Origin: TMED8 sp038125725
GTDB lineage: Bacteria > Pseudomonadota > Alphaproteobacteria > Rhodospirillales > Casp-alpha2
Length of the DNA stretch: 22,017 nucleotides
Direction of reading: 5' to 3'
NCBI GenBank assembly: GCA_038125725.1
Contig: JAYPEK010000057.1
Location: forward strand, 1 to 22,017
Shown here piece by piece: positions 7,014 through 14,604 of this stretch (positions within the stretch are counted from its first letter, which is position 1; each line of letters begins with the position of its first letter). The position numbers were made by a program, and so were the translations under genes. The notes under the pieces were generated by a model that worked only from the letters and a program-made list of their open reading frames with translations, made no database searches and was not told the DNA's origin.

Positions 7014-7758
7014 CTAGCTTGCGGGGAAGGGCTGTCACCACCTGAAGGTCGTGGCCGGGAATGACGCGGGCGCCCGCGTCCCTGAGCTTCCGCAAACGTC
7101 CCAGGCTTTCGCTTTGCCGCTCGAGGTCATGGCCGAAGGTTGGGAGCGCGCCGCCGTCCAGCGTGCGGGCGAAATAACAGCAGTCCGACGTCAGCACGAT
7201 TTCCTGGCCGTCCGTCAGGCGTACCTTGAGGCTTTGATGCCCGGCGGTGTGGCCCGGTGTCGGGATGCAGACCACGGCGCCGTCGCCGAAGACGTCGTGC
7301 TCGCCGTCCACGAGAACGAGATCATGGCCCAAGTCGAAATCTTCGCTGGGGTGCACGGTGGCGGGGTTTTCGGCCGCCGCCATGCCGGCGTCCCATTCGG
7401 CGCGCTGGATGATGACGCGCGCGTTCGGGATCATCGAAAGCCCGCCCACGTGGTCGAAATGCAGGTTCGAGACAACGACGATATCGACCCGTCCGGGATC
7501 CTGGTCCTGGTCTTGCAATTGCGCCGCCACGGTGTCGGTGCCGGCGAACTCGATGGCGAGGAATTTCGGTATCCGCTCGGTGCGTTCAGTCGCGGCGGTG
7601 AACGACGCCGGCATGCCGGAATCGAATAGCACCGTGCCCTTTGGATGACGGATCAGCCAGGCGTTGACCGGCAGCGTCACGCGGCCATTGCCGCCGGTCT
7701 CGAACATACCAAGATCGCCTTCCAGGCGTCCGCAATCCAATCGCGTCAGGCTGGTCAT
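7014..7758 (-). CDS. Metallo-beta-lactamase-fold hydrolase, probable frameshift near its end
   Basis: Resembles the N-acyl-homoserine-lactonase-like branch of the metallo-beta-lactamase superfamily. Motifs from the ATG at 7758: SNLHFDH (97-103), PGH with His170, Asp192 in LTSDCCY and His235 in IPGHD. The first His of the usual HxHxDH motif is Asn98, while His100, Asp102 and His103 remain. As written, the frame has no stop at the family's normal length (about 250 residues) and runs on to 5932, antisense through the whole dioxygenase gene. Dropping one base from the C4 run at 7023-7026 would end the protein as VTALPAS at a TAG at 7014-7016, so that endpoint is given here. GAGGGG precedes the ATG, 5 bases after the DUF427 stop. 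Substrate unknown. Confidence 0.7.
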
Positions 7759-7763
7759 GGTGG

Positions 7764-8144
7764 CTATTCCCCCTCGACGATCTTGAGGCCGTCGGGCCAG
7801 AACGACACGTGGCCTTCCAGCGCACGCGCGAAGTCATAAGTGCGATAGCTCCAGGCCGCTTCCTCGCCGTTGATGGCGTGGTAGTCGGCCTCACCCTTGA
7901 GTGGACAATGTGTGGTCTTCTCGAGCTTTTGCAGCATTGCCGTCACGTCGGCCATGGGAATGTAGAGGCAGGGCTCGTAGGCGCGTTTGGATATCTCTAC
8001 CACCCGGAGCGCCTTCCAGCTGTCGGCGACCAAGTCGCCGTTCCGGTAGATGCGCACGCGCCGGGGCACCGGCTGCACGACCATGAAATGGTCCGGATTG
8101 TTCGGATTGTGGATCGCGCCTTCGGGATAGGTGCGTTCCGCCAT
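7764..8144 (-). CDS. DUF427 domain-containing protein
   Basis: A 126-residue protein carrying the DUF427 fold signature: an N-terminal strand region RVRIYRNGDLVADSWKALRV, a central YIPMADV, and the diagnostic HCPLKGEADYHAI followed by a Trp/Tyr-rich AWSYRTYDF. The molecular function of this family is not established. No signal peptide or membrane segment. It starts 7 bases after the guaB stop with a GAGG ribosome site and ends 5 bases before the metallo-beta-lactamase start, so all three are probably cotranscribed. Confidence 0.9.
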   Translation of the reverse strand: MAERTYPEGAIHNPNNPDHFMVVQPVPRRVRIYRNGDLVADSWKALRVVEISKRAYEPCLYIPMADVTAMLQKLEKTTHCPLKGEADYHAINGEEAAWSYRTYDFARALEGHVSFWPDGLKIVEGE

Positions 8145-8151
8145 CCTGGCC

Positions 8152-9630
8152 TCAGTTCTGGCTGCCGTAGTTGGGCGCCTCGCGGGTGATGGTGACGTCG
8201 TGCACGTGGCTTTCGCGCAGCCCCGCGTTGGTGATGCGGCGGAACTCGGTGTTGTTGCGCAAGTCGGCGATGGTGCGCGACCCGGTATAGCCCATGGAGG
8301 CTTTCAGCCCGCCCACCAGCTGGTGGATGATGGTGCCAATCGGACCCTTGTAGGGGACGCGCCCCTCGATCCCTTCCGGCACCAGCTTCAGGTTGTCCGA
8401 GACCTCGGCCTGGAAATAGCGGTCGGCGGAGCCACGCGCCATGGCGCCGATGGAACCCATGCCGCGATAGGATTTGTAGGAACGACCCTGGTAGAGGAAC
8501 ACCTCGCCCGGGCTCTCATCCGTGCCGGCGAACAGCGAACCGATCATCACGCATTCGGCGCCGGCCGCGATGGCCTTGGCGATGTCGCCGGAATACTTGA
8601 TGCCGCCGTCGGCGATGAACGGAATGTCGGCGTCGCGGCAGACGGAAGCCACGTCCATGATGGCGGTGAGCTGCGGCATGCCGACACCGGCGACCATGCG
8701 GGTGGTGCAGATGGTGCCGGGGCCGATGCCGACCTTGACGCAATCGGCGCCGGCGTCGATCAGCGCGCGCGCCGCGTCGCCGGTGGCGATGTTGCCGCCG
8801 ACCACCTGGGCGCGGTTGGAGAGCTTCTTAATCTGGCCGACCGCGTCCAGCACGCCCGCCGAATGGCCGTGCGCGGTATCGACGACGATCACGTCGACGC
8901 CGGCGTCCAAAAGCTTCTCGGCGCGTTCGATGCCGGCATCGCCGACACCGGTGGCGGCGGCGACGCGAAGCTGGCCGTTCTCGTCCTTGCAGGCGTCGGG
9001 GTGGCGCTGTTCCTTCTCGATGTCGGTGACGGTAATCAGTCCGACGGAGCAGAAGTCCTCGTCCACCACCAGAAGGCGCTCGATCCGGTGCTGGTGCAGC
9101 AGTTTCTTGGCTTCCTCGCGCGCGATGCCTTCCTTGACGGTAATCAGCGGGCTGTCGACGGAGTGCTTGGTCATCAGTTCGCTGACCGGCTGATCCATCT
9201 TGTCGGCAAAACGTACGTCGCGGTTGGTGAGGATGCCAACCAGCTTGCCCGAGCCTTCCTCGACCACCGGGAAACCGGAAAAGCCGTGGCGCTCCTTCAG
9301 CGCCAGCGCATCGGCCAGGGTGTCGGTCGGCTTCAGAGTCAACGGGTTGATGACCATGCCGCTTTCGAATTTTTTCACCCGGCGCACTTCCTCGGCCTGT
9401 TCGTCGGGCTCCAGGTTCTTGTGGATGACGCCGATACCGCCGGCTTGCGCCAGCGCGATGGCGAGGCGGCTTTCGGTGACCGTGTCCATGGCCGCCGAGA
9501 CCAGCGGAATGCGCAGCTCGACGGTGCGGGTCAGGCGGGTGCGGGTGTTGGCTTGTGAGGGCAGGACGTCCGAACGTGCCGGAACCAGCAGGACGTCATC
9601 GAATGTCAATGCTTCGGGGATACTCGCCAT
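8152..9630 (-). CDS. guaB: Inosine-5'-monophosphate dehydrogenase
   Basis: Oxidises IMP to XMP with NAD+, the committed step of guanine nucleotide synthesis, in the cytoplasm. The 492-residue length is standard. The N-terminal barrel segment (LTFDDVLLVP) is followed by a CBS-pair insertion at about residues 93-205, then the barrel resumes with DTAHGHS, the catalytic loop GPGTICTTR (nucleophile Cys308), ADGGIKYSGD for phosphate binding, the GSLFAGTDESPG loop and the flap ARGSADRY (Arg404-Tyr405). The ATG has a GGAGG ribosome site. It follows the panE-like gene after 89 bases, enough for its own promoter, though none is obvious. Confidence 0.98.
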   Translation of the reverse strand: MASIPEALTFDDVLLVPARSDVLPSQANTRTRLTRTVELRIPLVSAAMDTVTESRLAIALAQAGGIGVIHKNLEPDEQAEEVRRVKKFESGMVINPLTLKPTDTLADALALKERHGFSGFPVVEEGSGKLVGILTNRDVRFADKMDQPVSELMTKHSVDSPLITVKEGIAREEAKKLLHQHRIERLLVVDEDFCSVGLITVTDIEKEQRHPDACKDENGQLRVAAATGVGDAGIERAEKLLDAGVDVIVVDTAHGHSAGVLDAVGQIKKLSNRAQVVGGNIATGDAARALIDAGADCVKVGIGPGTICTTRMVAGVGMPQLTAIMDVASVCRDADIPFIADGGIKYSGDIAKAIAAGAECVMIGSLFAGTDESPGEVFLYQGRSYKSYRGMGSIGAMARGSADRYFQAEVSDNLKLVPEGIEGRVPYKGPIGTIIHQLVGGLKASMGYTGSRTIADLRNNTEFRRITNAGLRESHVHDVTITREAPNYGSQN

Positions 9631-9719
9631 GCCAACCTCCGGATATGGGCCAATCGGGTTGGCGCTTGATCATACATATCGCCGGGCGGAATCCAAGCGG
9701 CTTCGGCAGGGGCCTATCC

Positions 9720-10646
9720 TCAGGTTTTCGGCGCGCCGTCGACGAACGGCAGGACGGCGGTGAAAAGCGCGTCGTTGACCGGCGTCGGGATGCCTTCCTC
9801 GCGGCCCATGCGGGCAACCGCACCGGACAGCCAGGGCGCCTCCAGCGGTTTTCCGGCTTCCAGATCGACCAGCATGGAGGCCTTCATCTCCGCCGGTAAG
9901 CCATTGAGAAACTTCATTTGCCGGGCCACCAGGTCGTCGGCGAGGGGAATGCCCTTGGCACGGCCGACGGTCCAGACCTCTTGCATGGCGGCCTCGAACA
10001 CGTCGCGGCTGATGGGGTGTTCGCGGATCGGGCCCAGCGAGGTGCGCGATGCCGCGGTGGTGCCGCTCATGGCCACCAGCACGGTGAATTTTTCCCACAG
10101 CGCCTTGGTGATGTCGGTATGCAGGGTGGCGTCGATACCCGAATCGGCCGCCGCCGCGCGGAAGGCTTCCAAGCGTTCCGACTCTCCTCCAGTGCGTTCG
10201 CCGAACAGCAGGCGGGCGAAATCGCCGACGTGGCGGATCTTACCCGGGGCCTCGATGAAGGCGGAAATATAGGCGACGCCGCCGCAGGCATGGTCGTTGC
10301 CGAGCACGCGGGCGAGCACATCCGGCGCGTCGACGCCGTTGAGGAACGGGATCACCGCCGTGCCGTCGCCGAGTAGCGGGCGAATGCTCTCGCCGGCGGC
10401 TTCCATGTCGCCGAGCTTGGTGGCGAACATGACCACGTCGACGGGGCCGATCTCGGCCGGGTCGCTGGTCGCCTTGGGCGCGGCCAGATGAATATCGCCG
10501 AGCGGGCTCGCCACATGCAGGCCGCCCGAACGGATGGCATCCAGGTGCGCGCCGCGCGCGATGAACGAAACCTCGTTGCCGGCGTCGGCCAGGCGCGCGC
10601 CGAAATAGCCGCCGACCCCGCCGGTGCCCATGACCGCGATCTTCAT
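9720..10646 (-). CDS. 2-dehydropantoate 2-reductase family protein (PanE/ApbA-like)
   Basis: A 308-residue NADP-dependent reductase with the family layout: Rossmann GTGGVGGYFGARL (8-19), the FLNGVD loop with Asn103, and a C-terminal all-helical domain. Lys186 (WEKFT), Ser257 and Glu269 align by position with E. coli PanE Lys176, Ser244 and Glu256. The two Asn residues that follow the catalytic Lys at +4 and +8 in E. coli PanE are Leu190 and Ser194 here, so it may reduce a 2-oxoacid other than ketopantoate. Its ATG overlaps the rlmE stop (ATGA) and has GAGGAG upstream, so it is translationally coupled to rlmE. I withhold the panE symbol for these reasons. Confidence 0.85.
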   Translation of the reverse strand: MKIAVMGTGGVGGYFGARLADAGNEVSFIARGAHLDAIRSGGLHVASPLGDIHLAAPKATSDPAEIGPVDVVMFATKLGDMEAAGESIRPLLGDGTAVIPFLNGVDAPDVLARVLGNDHACGGVAYISAFIEAPGKIRHVGDFARLLFGERTGGESERLEAFRAAAADSGIDATLHTDITKALWEKFTVLVAMSGTTAASRTSLGPIREHPISRDVFEAAMQEVWTVGRAKGIPLADDLVARQMKFLNGLPAEMKASMLVDLEAGKPLEAPWLSGAVARMGREEGIPTPVNDALFTAVLPFVDGAPKT

Positions 10647-11410
10647 GATGGATTATCTCCTCTGTATCCAATGGCGACGACGTAGGATTCGGACGAGTCG
10701 TCGCGGCTTGCCGGCGGTTTGGCGTGGCGCACGGTGCGGAACTTCCGCTTCATCGCCGCCAGCAGTTCATTTTCGGTGCCGCCCTTCAGCACCTTGCCGA
10801 CGAAGGCGCCTTCCGGTGCCAGGACCTGGTAGGCGAAATCCAGTGCCGTTTCCAATAGCGCCATGATGCGCATGTGATCGGTTGCCCGGTGCCCGGTGGC
10901 GGACGCCGCCATGTCGGAGAGCACCACGTCGGCCTGGCCGTCGAGCGCTTCGATGAGGATATCCGGCGCGTCGTCTGCCATGAAATCGTGCTCGAACAGG
11001 ATGGCGCCCTCGATCGGTTGCATGGCCAAGATGTCCATGCCGACCACGTGGCCGCGCTGGCCCTTGGCGTTGGTGCGTTCGACCGCCACTTGGGTCCAGC
11101 CGCCGGGCGCCGCGCCAAGATCGACGATGCGCCCGCCTGGCTTGAGGAAATGGAACTGGTCGTCCAGTTCGATCAGCTTGAAGGCGGCGCGCGAGCGGTA
11201 GCCGAGCCGCTTGGCCTCGGCCACGTAGGGGTCGTTCAACTGGCGCTGCAGCCAGCGCGTGGATGAGGTCTTGCGTCCCTTGGCGGTGCGCACGCGGGTG
11301 GTCAGGTTGCGCGCCTGCACGCGCGCGCTGCGGCCCTTGCCCTTGCCAGGACCCTTGCCGGAACCGCGCTTGCCGGAGCCGCCAGTGTTTCCGCTTTTTC
11401 GTTCGGCCAT
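10643..11410 (-). CDS. rlmE: 23S rRNA (uridine(2552)-2'-O)-methyltransferase RlmE (FtsJ/RrmJ)
   Basis: Methylates U2552 of 23S rRNA during large-subunit assembly, using S-adenosylmethionine. The K-D-K-E tetrad is complete: Lys78 (RAAFKL), Asp166 (VVLSDMA), Lys206 (FVGKVLKGG) and Glu241 (SSESYVV). The SAM-binding motif is VDLGAAPGGWTQV (96-108). The 255 residues exceed the E. coli enzyme by about 40 because of an N-terminal tail of Gly, Lys and Arg (about residues 1-47), probably an rRNA-binding extension. The start lies 12 bases after the ppx stop, with only a weak ribosome site, so coupling to ppx translation is likely. Confidence 0.97.
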   Translation of the reverse strand: MAERKSGNTGGSGKRGSGKGPGKGKGRSARVQARNLTTRVRTAKGRKTSSTRWLQRQLNDPYVAEAKRLGYRSRAAFKLIELDDQFHFLKPGGRIVDLGAAPGGWTQVAVERTNAKGQRGHVVGMDILAMQPIEGAILFEHDFMADDAPDILIEALDGQADVVLSDMAASATGHRATDHMRIMALLETALDFAYQVLAPEGAFVGKVLKGGTENELLAAMKRKFRTVRHAKPPASRDDSSESYVVAIGYRGDNPS

Positions 11411-11422
11411 TCGGTCGGTGTA

Positions 11423-12523
11423 TCAGAACGCCCGCGCCGCGGGAAGCACGGAAAGGGGGGCGGCGTCCGCTTCGCTGTCGAGTTCGGACGGACGCATCAT
11501 TTCGTTCAACAGGCCCTCGCGGATACCGCGGTCGGCGATGCGCAGCTTGCCCACCGGCCAGCGGCTGCAGATACCGCCGAGCAGCGCACATCCCATCAGC
11601 ATCAAGTCGGCACGTCCGTGCCCGATGCAGGGAATTTTGCGCCGGGCCTCGAAATCCAGTTCGGAGAGCTCGGCGGATAGCGCGCGGATCGACTTGAAAT
11701 CCACCGTCAGCCCATCGACGCGCGAGCGATCATAGCGTCCGAGGCCCAGGTGCAACGCCCCAAGCGTGGTCACCGTGCCGGACGTGCCCAGCATCTGCAC
11801 GGCGCCGGCGGCGATATGGGCGTCGATGCCGTTGCGGTCGGTGAAGGCGTCCAGATGAATGGCGATTTCGCTAACGATGGCGGCGTGGGTCTCTTCCGTC
11901 ATGGGGCCGGTGCCGTAGCGCTCGGCCAGGGTTACAACGCCGACCGGCAGGGACATGACATCGATGGCCGTCGGCACCCCGCTGCTTCCCTTGCGCGGGA
12001 TATCCACCCACTGCACTTCGGTTGAGCCGCCGCCGATATCGAAGATGAGCGCGCGTTCGTGGCCGGTGTTCAACAGCGGCGCGCAGCCGATCAGCGTCAG
12101 TTCCGCCTCGCGTTCCGGCGAAACGATTTCCAATTCAAGGCCGGTTTCGCGCTCGACGCGGTCAATGAAGGCGTCTGAGTTGGCGGCCTGGCGGCAGGCT
12201 TCGGTGGTGACGCAGCGTTTGTGCCTGGCGCCGCGCGCTGCGATCTTGCCGGCGCAGACGGTCAGCGCCTCAATGGTGCGGTCCATGGCGTCTGGGCTAA
12301 GCGCGCCGGTTTCGCCCAGTCCCTCGCCCAGGCGCACAATGCGCGAAAAGCCATCGACCACGGTGAAGCCGCCGGTCGGCACGTCCGGGTCGTTGGGCCT
12401 GGCGATGAGCATGCGGCAGGAGTTGGTGCCGAGGTCGATGGCGGCGAATTCCTGGGCGTCACACCAATTGCGCCGGCGACGTGTACGTCGGCGCGCCCTG
12501 GATTTCTGCCATCGCTGTCTCAC
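11423..12523 (-). CDS. Ppx/GppA family phosphatase (exopolyphosphatase / pppGpp phosphohydrolase)
   Basis: A 366-residue member of the ASKHA-fold Ppx/GppA family, which hydrolyses polyphosphate or pppGpp. Visible motifs are AAIDLGTNS (27-35, first phosphate loop), TTEACR (106-111), SPEREAEL with a candidate catalytic Glu137, FDIGGGSTE (161-169, second phosphate loop) and MLGTSGTVTTL. It is the short, single-module form common in alphaproteobacteria, without the C-terminal HD module of E. coli Ppx. The start is a GTG at 12523, chosen because AGGGGG lies 6 bases before it; the first 19 residues are Arg-rich and may be a nucleic-acid or polyphosphate-binding tail. It heads the ppx-rlmE-guaB unit. 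Exact substrate preference cannot be decided from sequence. Confidence 0.92.
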   Translation of the reverse strand: MRQRWQKSRARRRTRRRRNWCDAQEFAAIDLGTNSCRMLIARPNDPDVPTGGFTVVDGFSRIVRLGEGLGETGALSPDAMDRTIEALTVCAGKIAARGARHKRCVTTEACRQAANSDAFIDRVERETGLELEIVSPEREAELTLIGCAPLLNTGHERALIFDIGGGSTEVQWVDIPRKGSSGVPTAIDVMSLPVGVVTLAERYGTGPMTEETHAAIVSEIAIHLDAFTDRNGIDAHIAAGAVQMLGTSGTVTTLGALHLGLGRYDRSRVDGLTVDFKSIRALSAELSELDFEARRKIPCIGHGRADLMLMGCALLGGICSRWPVGKLRIADRGIREGLLNEMMRPSELDSEADAAPLSVLPAARAF

Positions 12524-12620
12524 GGTTCGCCCCCTGTATGCGGCGAGAATTTTTTTCTCTTACCCATTTGCATAGCGGTGATGCGCACATGGGACAAGTG
12601 ATATATGAGGCGATCGCGCG

Positions 12621-13589
12621 TCAGTCGCGGACCAGGGCGGGGGAGGTGAGGACCATGCGCACCAGGTCACCCTGGCGGCTGGTGCCGGTCTTGGCGAAAA
12701 CCTGTTTCAGGTAGGTGCGGGCCGTGCTCAGGGTGACGCCCATGCCGTCGGCCGCTTCGTCGATGCTGTCGCCGCTGGCGATAGCGCTGACCAGGCGGGA
12801 TTCGGAATCGGTCAGGCCGAACAGCCGGCGGACGATTTCGGGCGCGACCTCTGGTCGCATCTCTGGATCGGTGACGAACAGCAACACGCGCTCGCCGTCC
12901 TCCAGCCGCGAGACCAGCACGCTCAGCGGCCGCAACATGGAATCGCGTTCCAGCGCCAAGCCGCGCGATGAGCGCCCGCCATCGTCCATGACCTCTCGGA
13001 TCAGGCCGGTCAGCCGGTCGCTGTCCTGGGTGCGCTGTCCGCGCAAGATGTTGTCGGGTCCGACGAACAGCCCGTCGCGCTTGGAGACGATCTCGGCGCC
13101 GAGCGGGTTCATGAACACCACCTTGGCGTTGGGCTCGACGACGATGACCCCCACCGGCACCCGGTTGAGTGTCGCTTCACCGGCTTGCGACAGCGTGCTT
13201 GCCGACGCGCGCCAGGCATCTTCCAGCGCGGCGTCGATGGCCGCCGCCAATTCCTTGACCGCATAGGGCTTGGTGTAGAAGCGGAACACCTCGACGTCGT
13301 TAATGGCGCTGATGGCAACGCCGAGATCGGCATTGCCGGTGAGCATGATGACCCGGGTTTCGGGCCGCAGCTCCATCACCGTCTTGGCCAGTTTCAGACC
13401 GCTGATCTTGGGCATGGAGAAATCCGAGACGACGACGTCGAACGGTGCCGTTTCGAAATCCTCGATGGCGCGCTCCGGTTCGGTTTCGAATTGCATCTCC
13501 CAAACGTCGCGATGATTGCGCAGCGAGCGCTTCAGCGCTTCCAGCAGGAGCGGCTCATCGTCGACAAAAAGGATGCGGCCCTTGGTCAT
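12621..13589 (-). CDS. Response regulator: receiver, PAS-like linker and LuxR-type DNA-binding domain
   Basis: A 322-residue transcription factor. The receiver (about 1-122) has the acidic pair Asp10/Asp11, phospho-acceptor Asp56 (VVVSDFSMP), Thr84 and Lys107, so it looks fully competent. A PAS-like segment follows (about 138-235, PVGVIVVEPNAKVVFMNPLG), then a LuxR/FixJ helix-turn-helix (about 253-318, FGLTDSESRLV to YLKQVFAKTGTSRQGDLVR). It is divergent from the binding-protein/kinase operon across 13590-13758. Its receiver shares an LRxxRDxWEMxF segment with the HDOD regulator of that operon, so it is the best candidate for the DNA-binding output of the system. The ribosome site is weak. 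Confidence 0.9.
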   Translation of the reverse strand: MTKGRILFVDDEPLLLEALKRSLRNHRDVWEMQFETEPERAIEDFETAPFDVVVSDFSMPKISGLKLAKTVMELRPETRVIMLTGNADLGVAISAINDVEVFRFYTKPYAVKELAAAIDAALEDAWRASASTLSQAGEATLNRVPVGVIVVEPNAKVVFMNPLGAEIVSKRDGLFVGPDNILRGQRTQDSDRLTGLIREVMDDGGRSSRGLALERDSMLRPLSVLVSRLEDGERVLLFVTDPEMRPEVAPEIVRRLFGLTDSESRLVSAIASGDSIDEAADGMGVTLSTARTYLKQVFAKTGTSRQGDLVRMVLTSPALVRD

Positions 13590-13758
13590 TTTGGTTTCGG
13601 TCCCGGTTTCATTCCATGGTCGTCGGAGGCGGTTTTAATGACGCCAAAGCCGATTGGCCAGCCCCCCAAAACATACCCCCATATGGTGATGGCGGTGAAC
13701 CCTGATCACGGCGATGGTTGCACGCAACGAAACATCGATCGGGAAAAGGAAACCGACC
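13590..13758. promoter_or_regulatory. Divergent intergenic region between the LuxR-type regulator and the sensor operon
   Basis: This 169-base gap must hold promoters for both directions, but I see no convincing -35/-10 pair. The only clear symmetry is GTTGC-AC-GCAAC (13717-13728), 30 bases before the preferred start of the binding-protein gene. It is a candidate binding site for the adjacent regulator, by position only. Confidence 0.3.
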
Positions 13759-14604
13759 ATGGGTTCCAGCATAAAACACGGCAGCCGAACGCCTCGCGTT
13801 ACTCTTATATTTGCCGCGACGCTGTACCTTTCGGCGGCGCCGGACATGGTCCGTGCCGACGGGACCGGTCCGCATCTGCATTTCGGTATCGTGCCGCAGC
13901 AGTCAGCGACGCGGCTGGCGAAAACATGGGTGCCGTTCATGGCGGCGCTTTCCGAACGCAGCGGTATGACCATTGATTTCGCCACCACCAAGGACATCCC
14001 CACCTTCGAGGCCTGTTTGGCCCGGGGCGCCTTCGAATTGGCCTACATGAACCCCTACCATTACACCGTCTTTCACGACGCGCCCGGCTATCGGGCCTTC
14101 GCCCGCCAGGCGGAAAAGCGCTTGCAGGGCCTGATGGTGGTGCGTGCCGACAGCCCGGTGCAGCGGCTCGGCGACCTGGCCGGCAAGGATTTGGCATTTC
14201 CGTCACCGGCGGCCTTCGGCGCCAGCATGTTGCCGCGCGCCGAGATGCGCCGGAGCGGCATCGCCCACATGCCGCATTACGTTAAATCGCACGACTCCGT
14301 CTATCGCTCGGTCGCGGCCGGCCTGTTTCCGGCAGGCGGCGGCGTCAAACGCACCTTCGCCGCGATCAATGCGGACCTGCGCGGGCAATTGCGCATCGTG
14401 CACGAGACCGCGAAATACACGCCGCACGCCTTCGCCAGTGCGCCTGGCATCGCCGCCGAGCAGCCGGCCCTGGTAAAGGCGCTCGGCATGGCCGGTTTTC
14501 AGCCCTCACAGGACGCCGATTGGGACGACGTCCGGGCGCTCGGCCTTTCGGCGCAGGATATCAAGATCAAGGACGTGGAGAAGGCCGCATGTCGTTCCGA
14601 CTGA
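13759..14604 (+). CDS. PhnD-type periplasmic substrate-binding protein, kinase-associated
   Basis: A 281-residue protein with a Sec signal peptide (basic start, hydrophobic core VTLIFAATLYLSAA, likely cleavage after VRA at residue 33). The mature part has the fold features of phosphate/phosphonate (PhnD-like) binding proteins: HFGIVPQQSATRLAKTW at its start, AYMNPYHY (95-102) in the ligand cleft, LAGKDLAFPSP at the domain hinge and KSHDSVYRSVAAG (176-188). The ATG at 13759 is preferred over 13714 because AAAGGA sits about 8 bases before it and it gives a normal signal peptide. No ABC permease or ATPase gene is adjacent; instead the gene overlaps a histidine kinase gene by 16 bases. A ligand-sensing accessory role like AioX or the PhnD-like TtrS sensor is therefore more likely than transport. 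Ligand unknown. Confidence 0.87.
   Translation: MGSSIKHGSRTPRVTLIFAATLYLSAAPDMVRADGTGPHLHFGIVPQQSATRLAKTWVPFMAALSERSGMTIDFATTKDIPTFEACLARGAFELAYMNPYHYTVFHDAPGYRAFARQAEKRLQGLMVVRADSPVQRLGDLAGKDLAFPSPAAFGASMLPRAEMRRSGIAHMPHYVKSHDSVYRSVAAGLFPAGGGVKRTFAAINADLRGQLRIVHETAKYTPHAFASAPGIAAEQPALVKALGMAGFQPSQDADWDDVRALGLSAQDIKIKDVEKAACRSD

Noticed and set aside
8131..9558. 475-codon frame antisense to guaB
   Set aside because: guaB is unmistakable on the minus strand; this frame is rich in Asp, His and Gln as expected for an antisense shadow.
12545..12559. GAGAA-TTTTT-TTCTC inverted repeat between ppx and the LuxR-type regulator
   Set aside because: Weak 5-bp AT-containing stem; on neither strand is it placed or strong enough to call a terminator or operator.
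12561..12596. TTGTCC-17-TATGCA as a ppx promoter on the minus strand
   Set aside because: Only about half of each box matches the consensus; not better than background.
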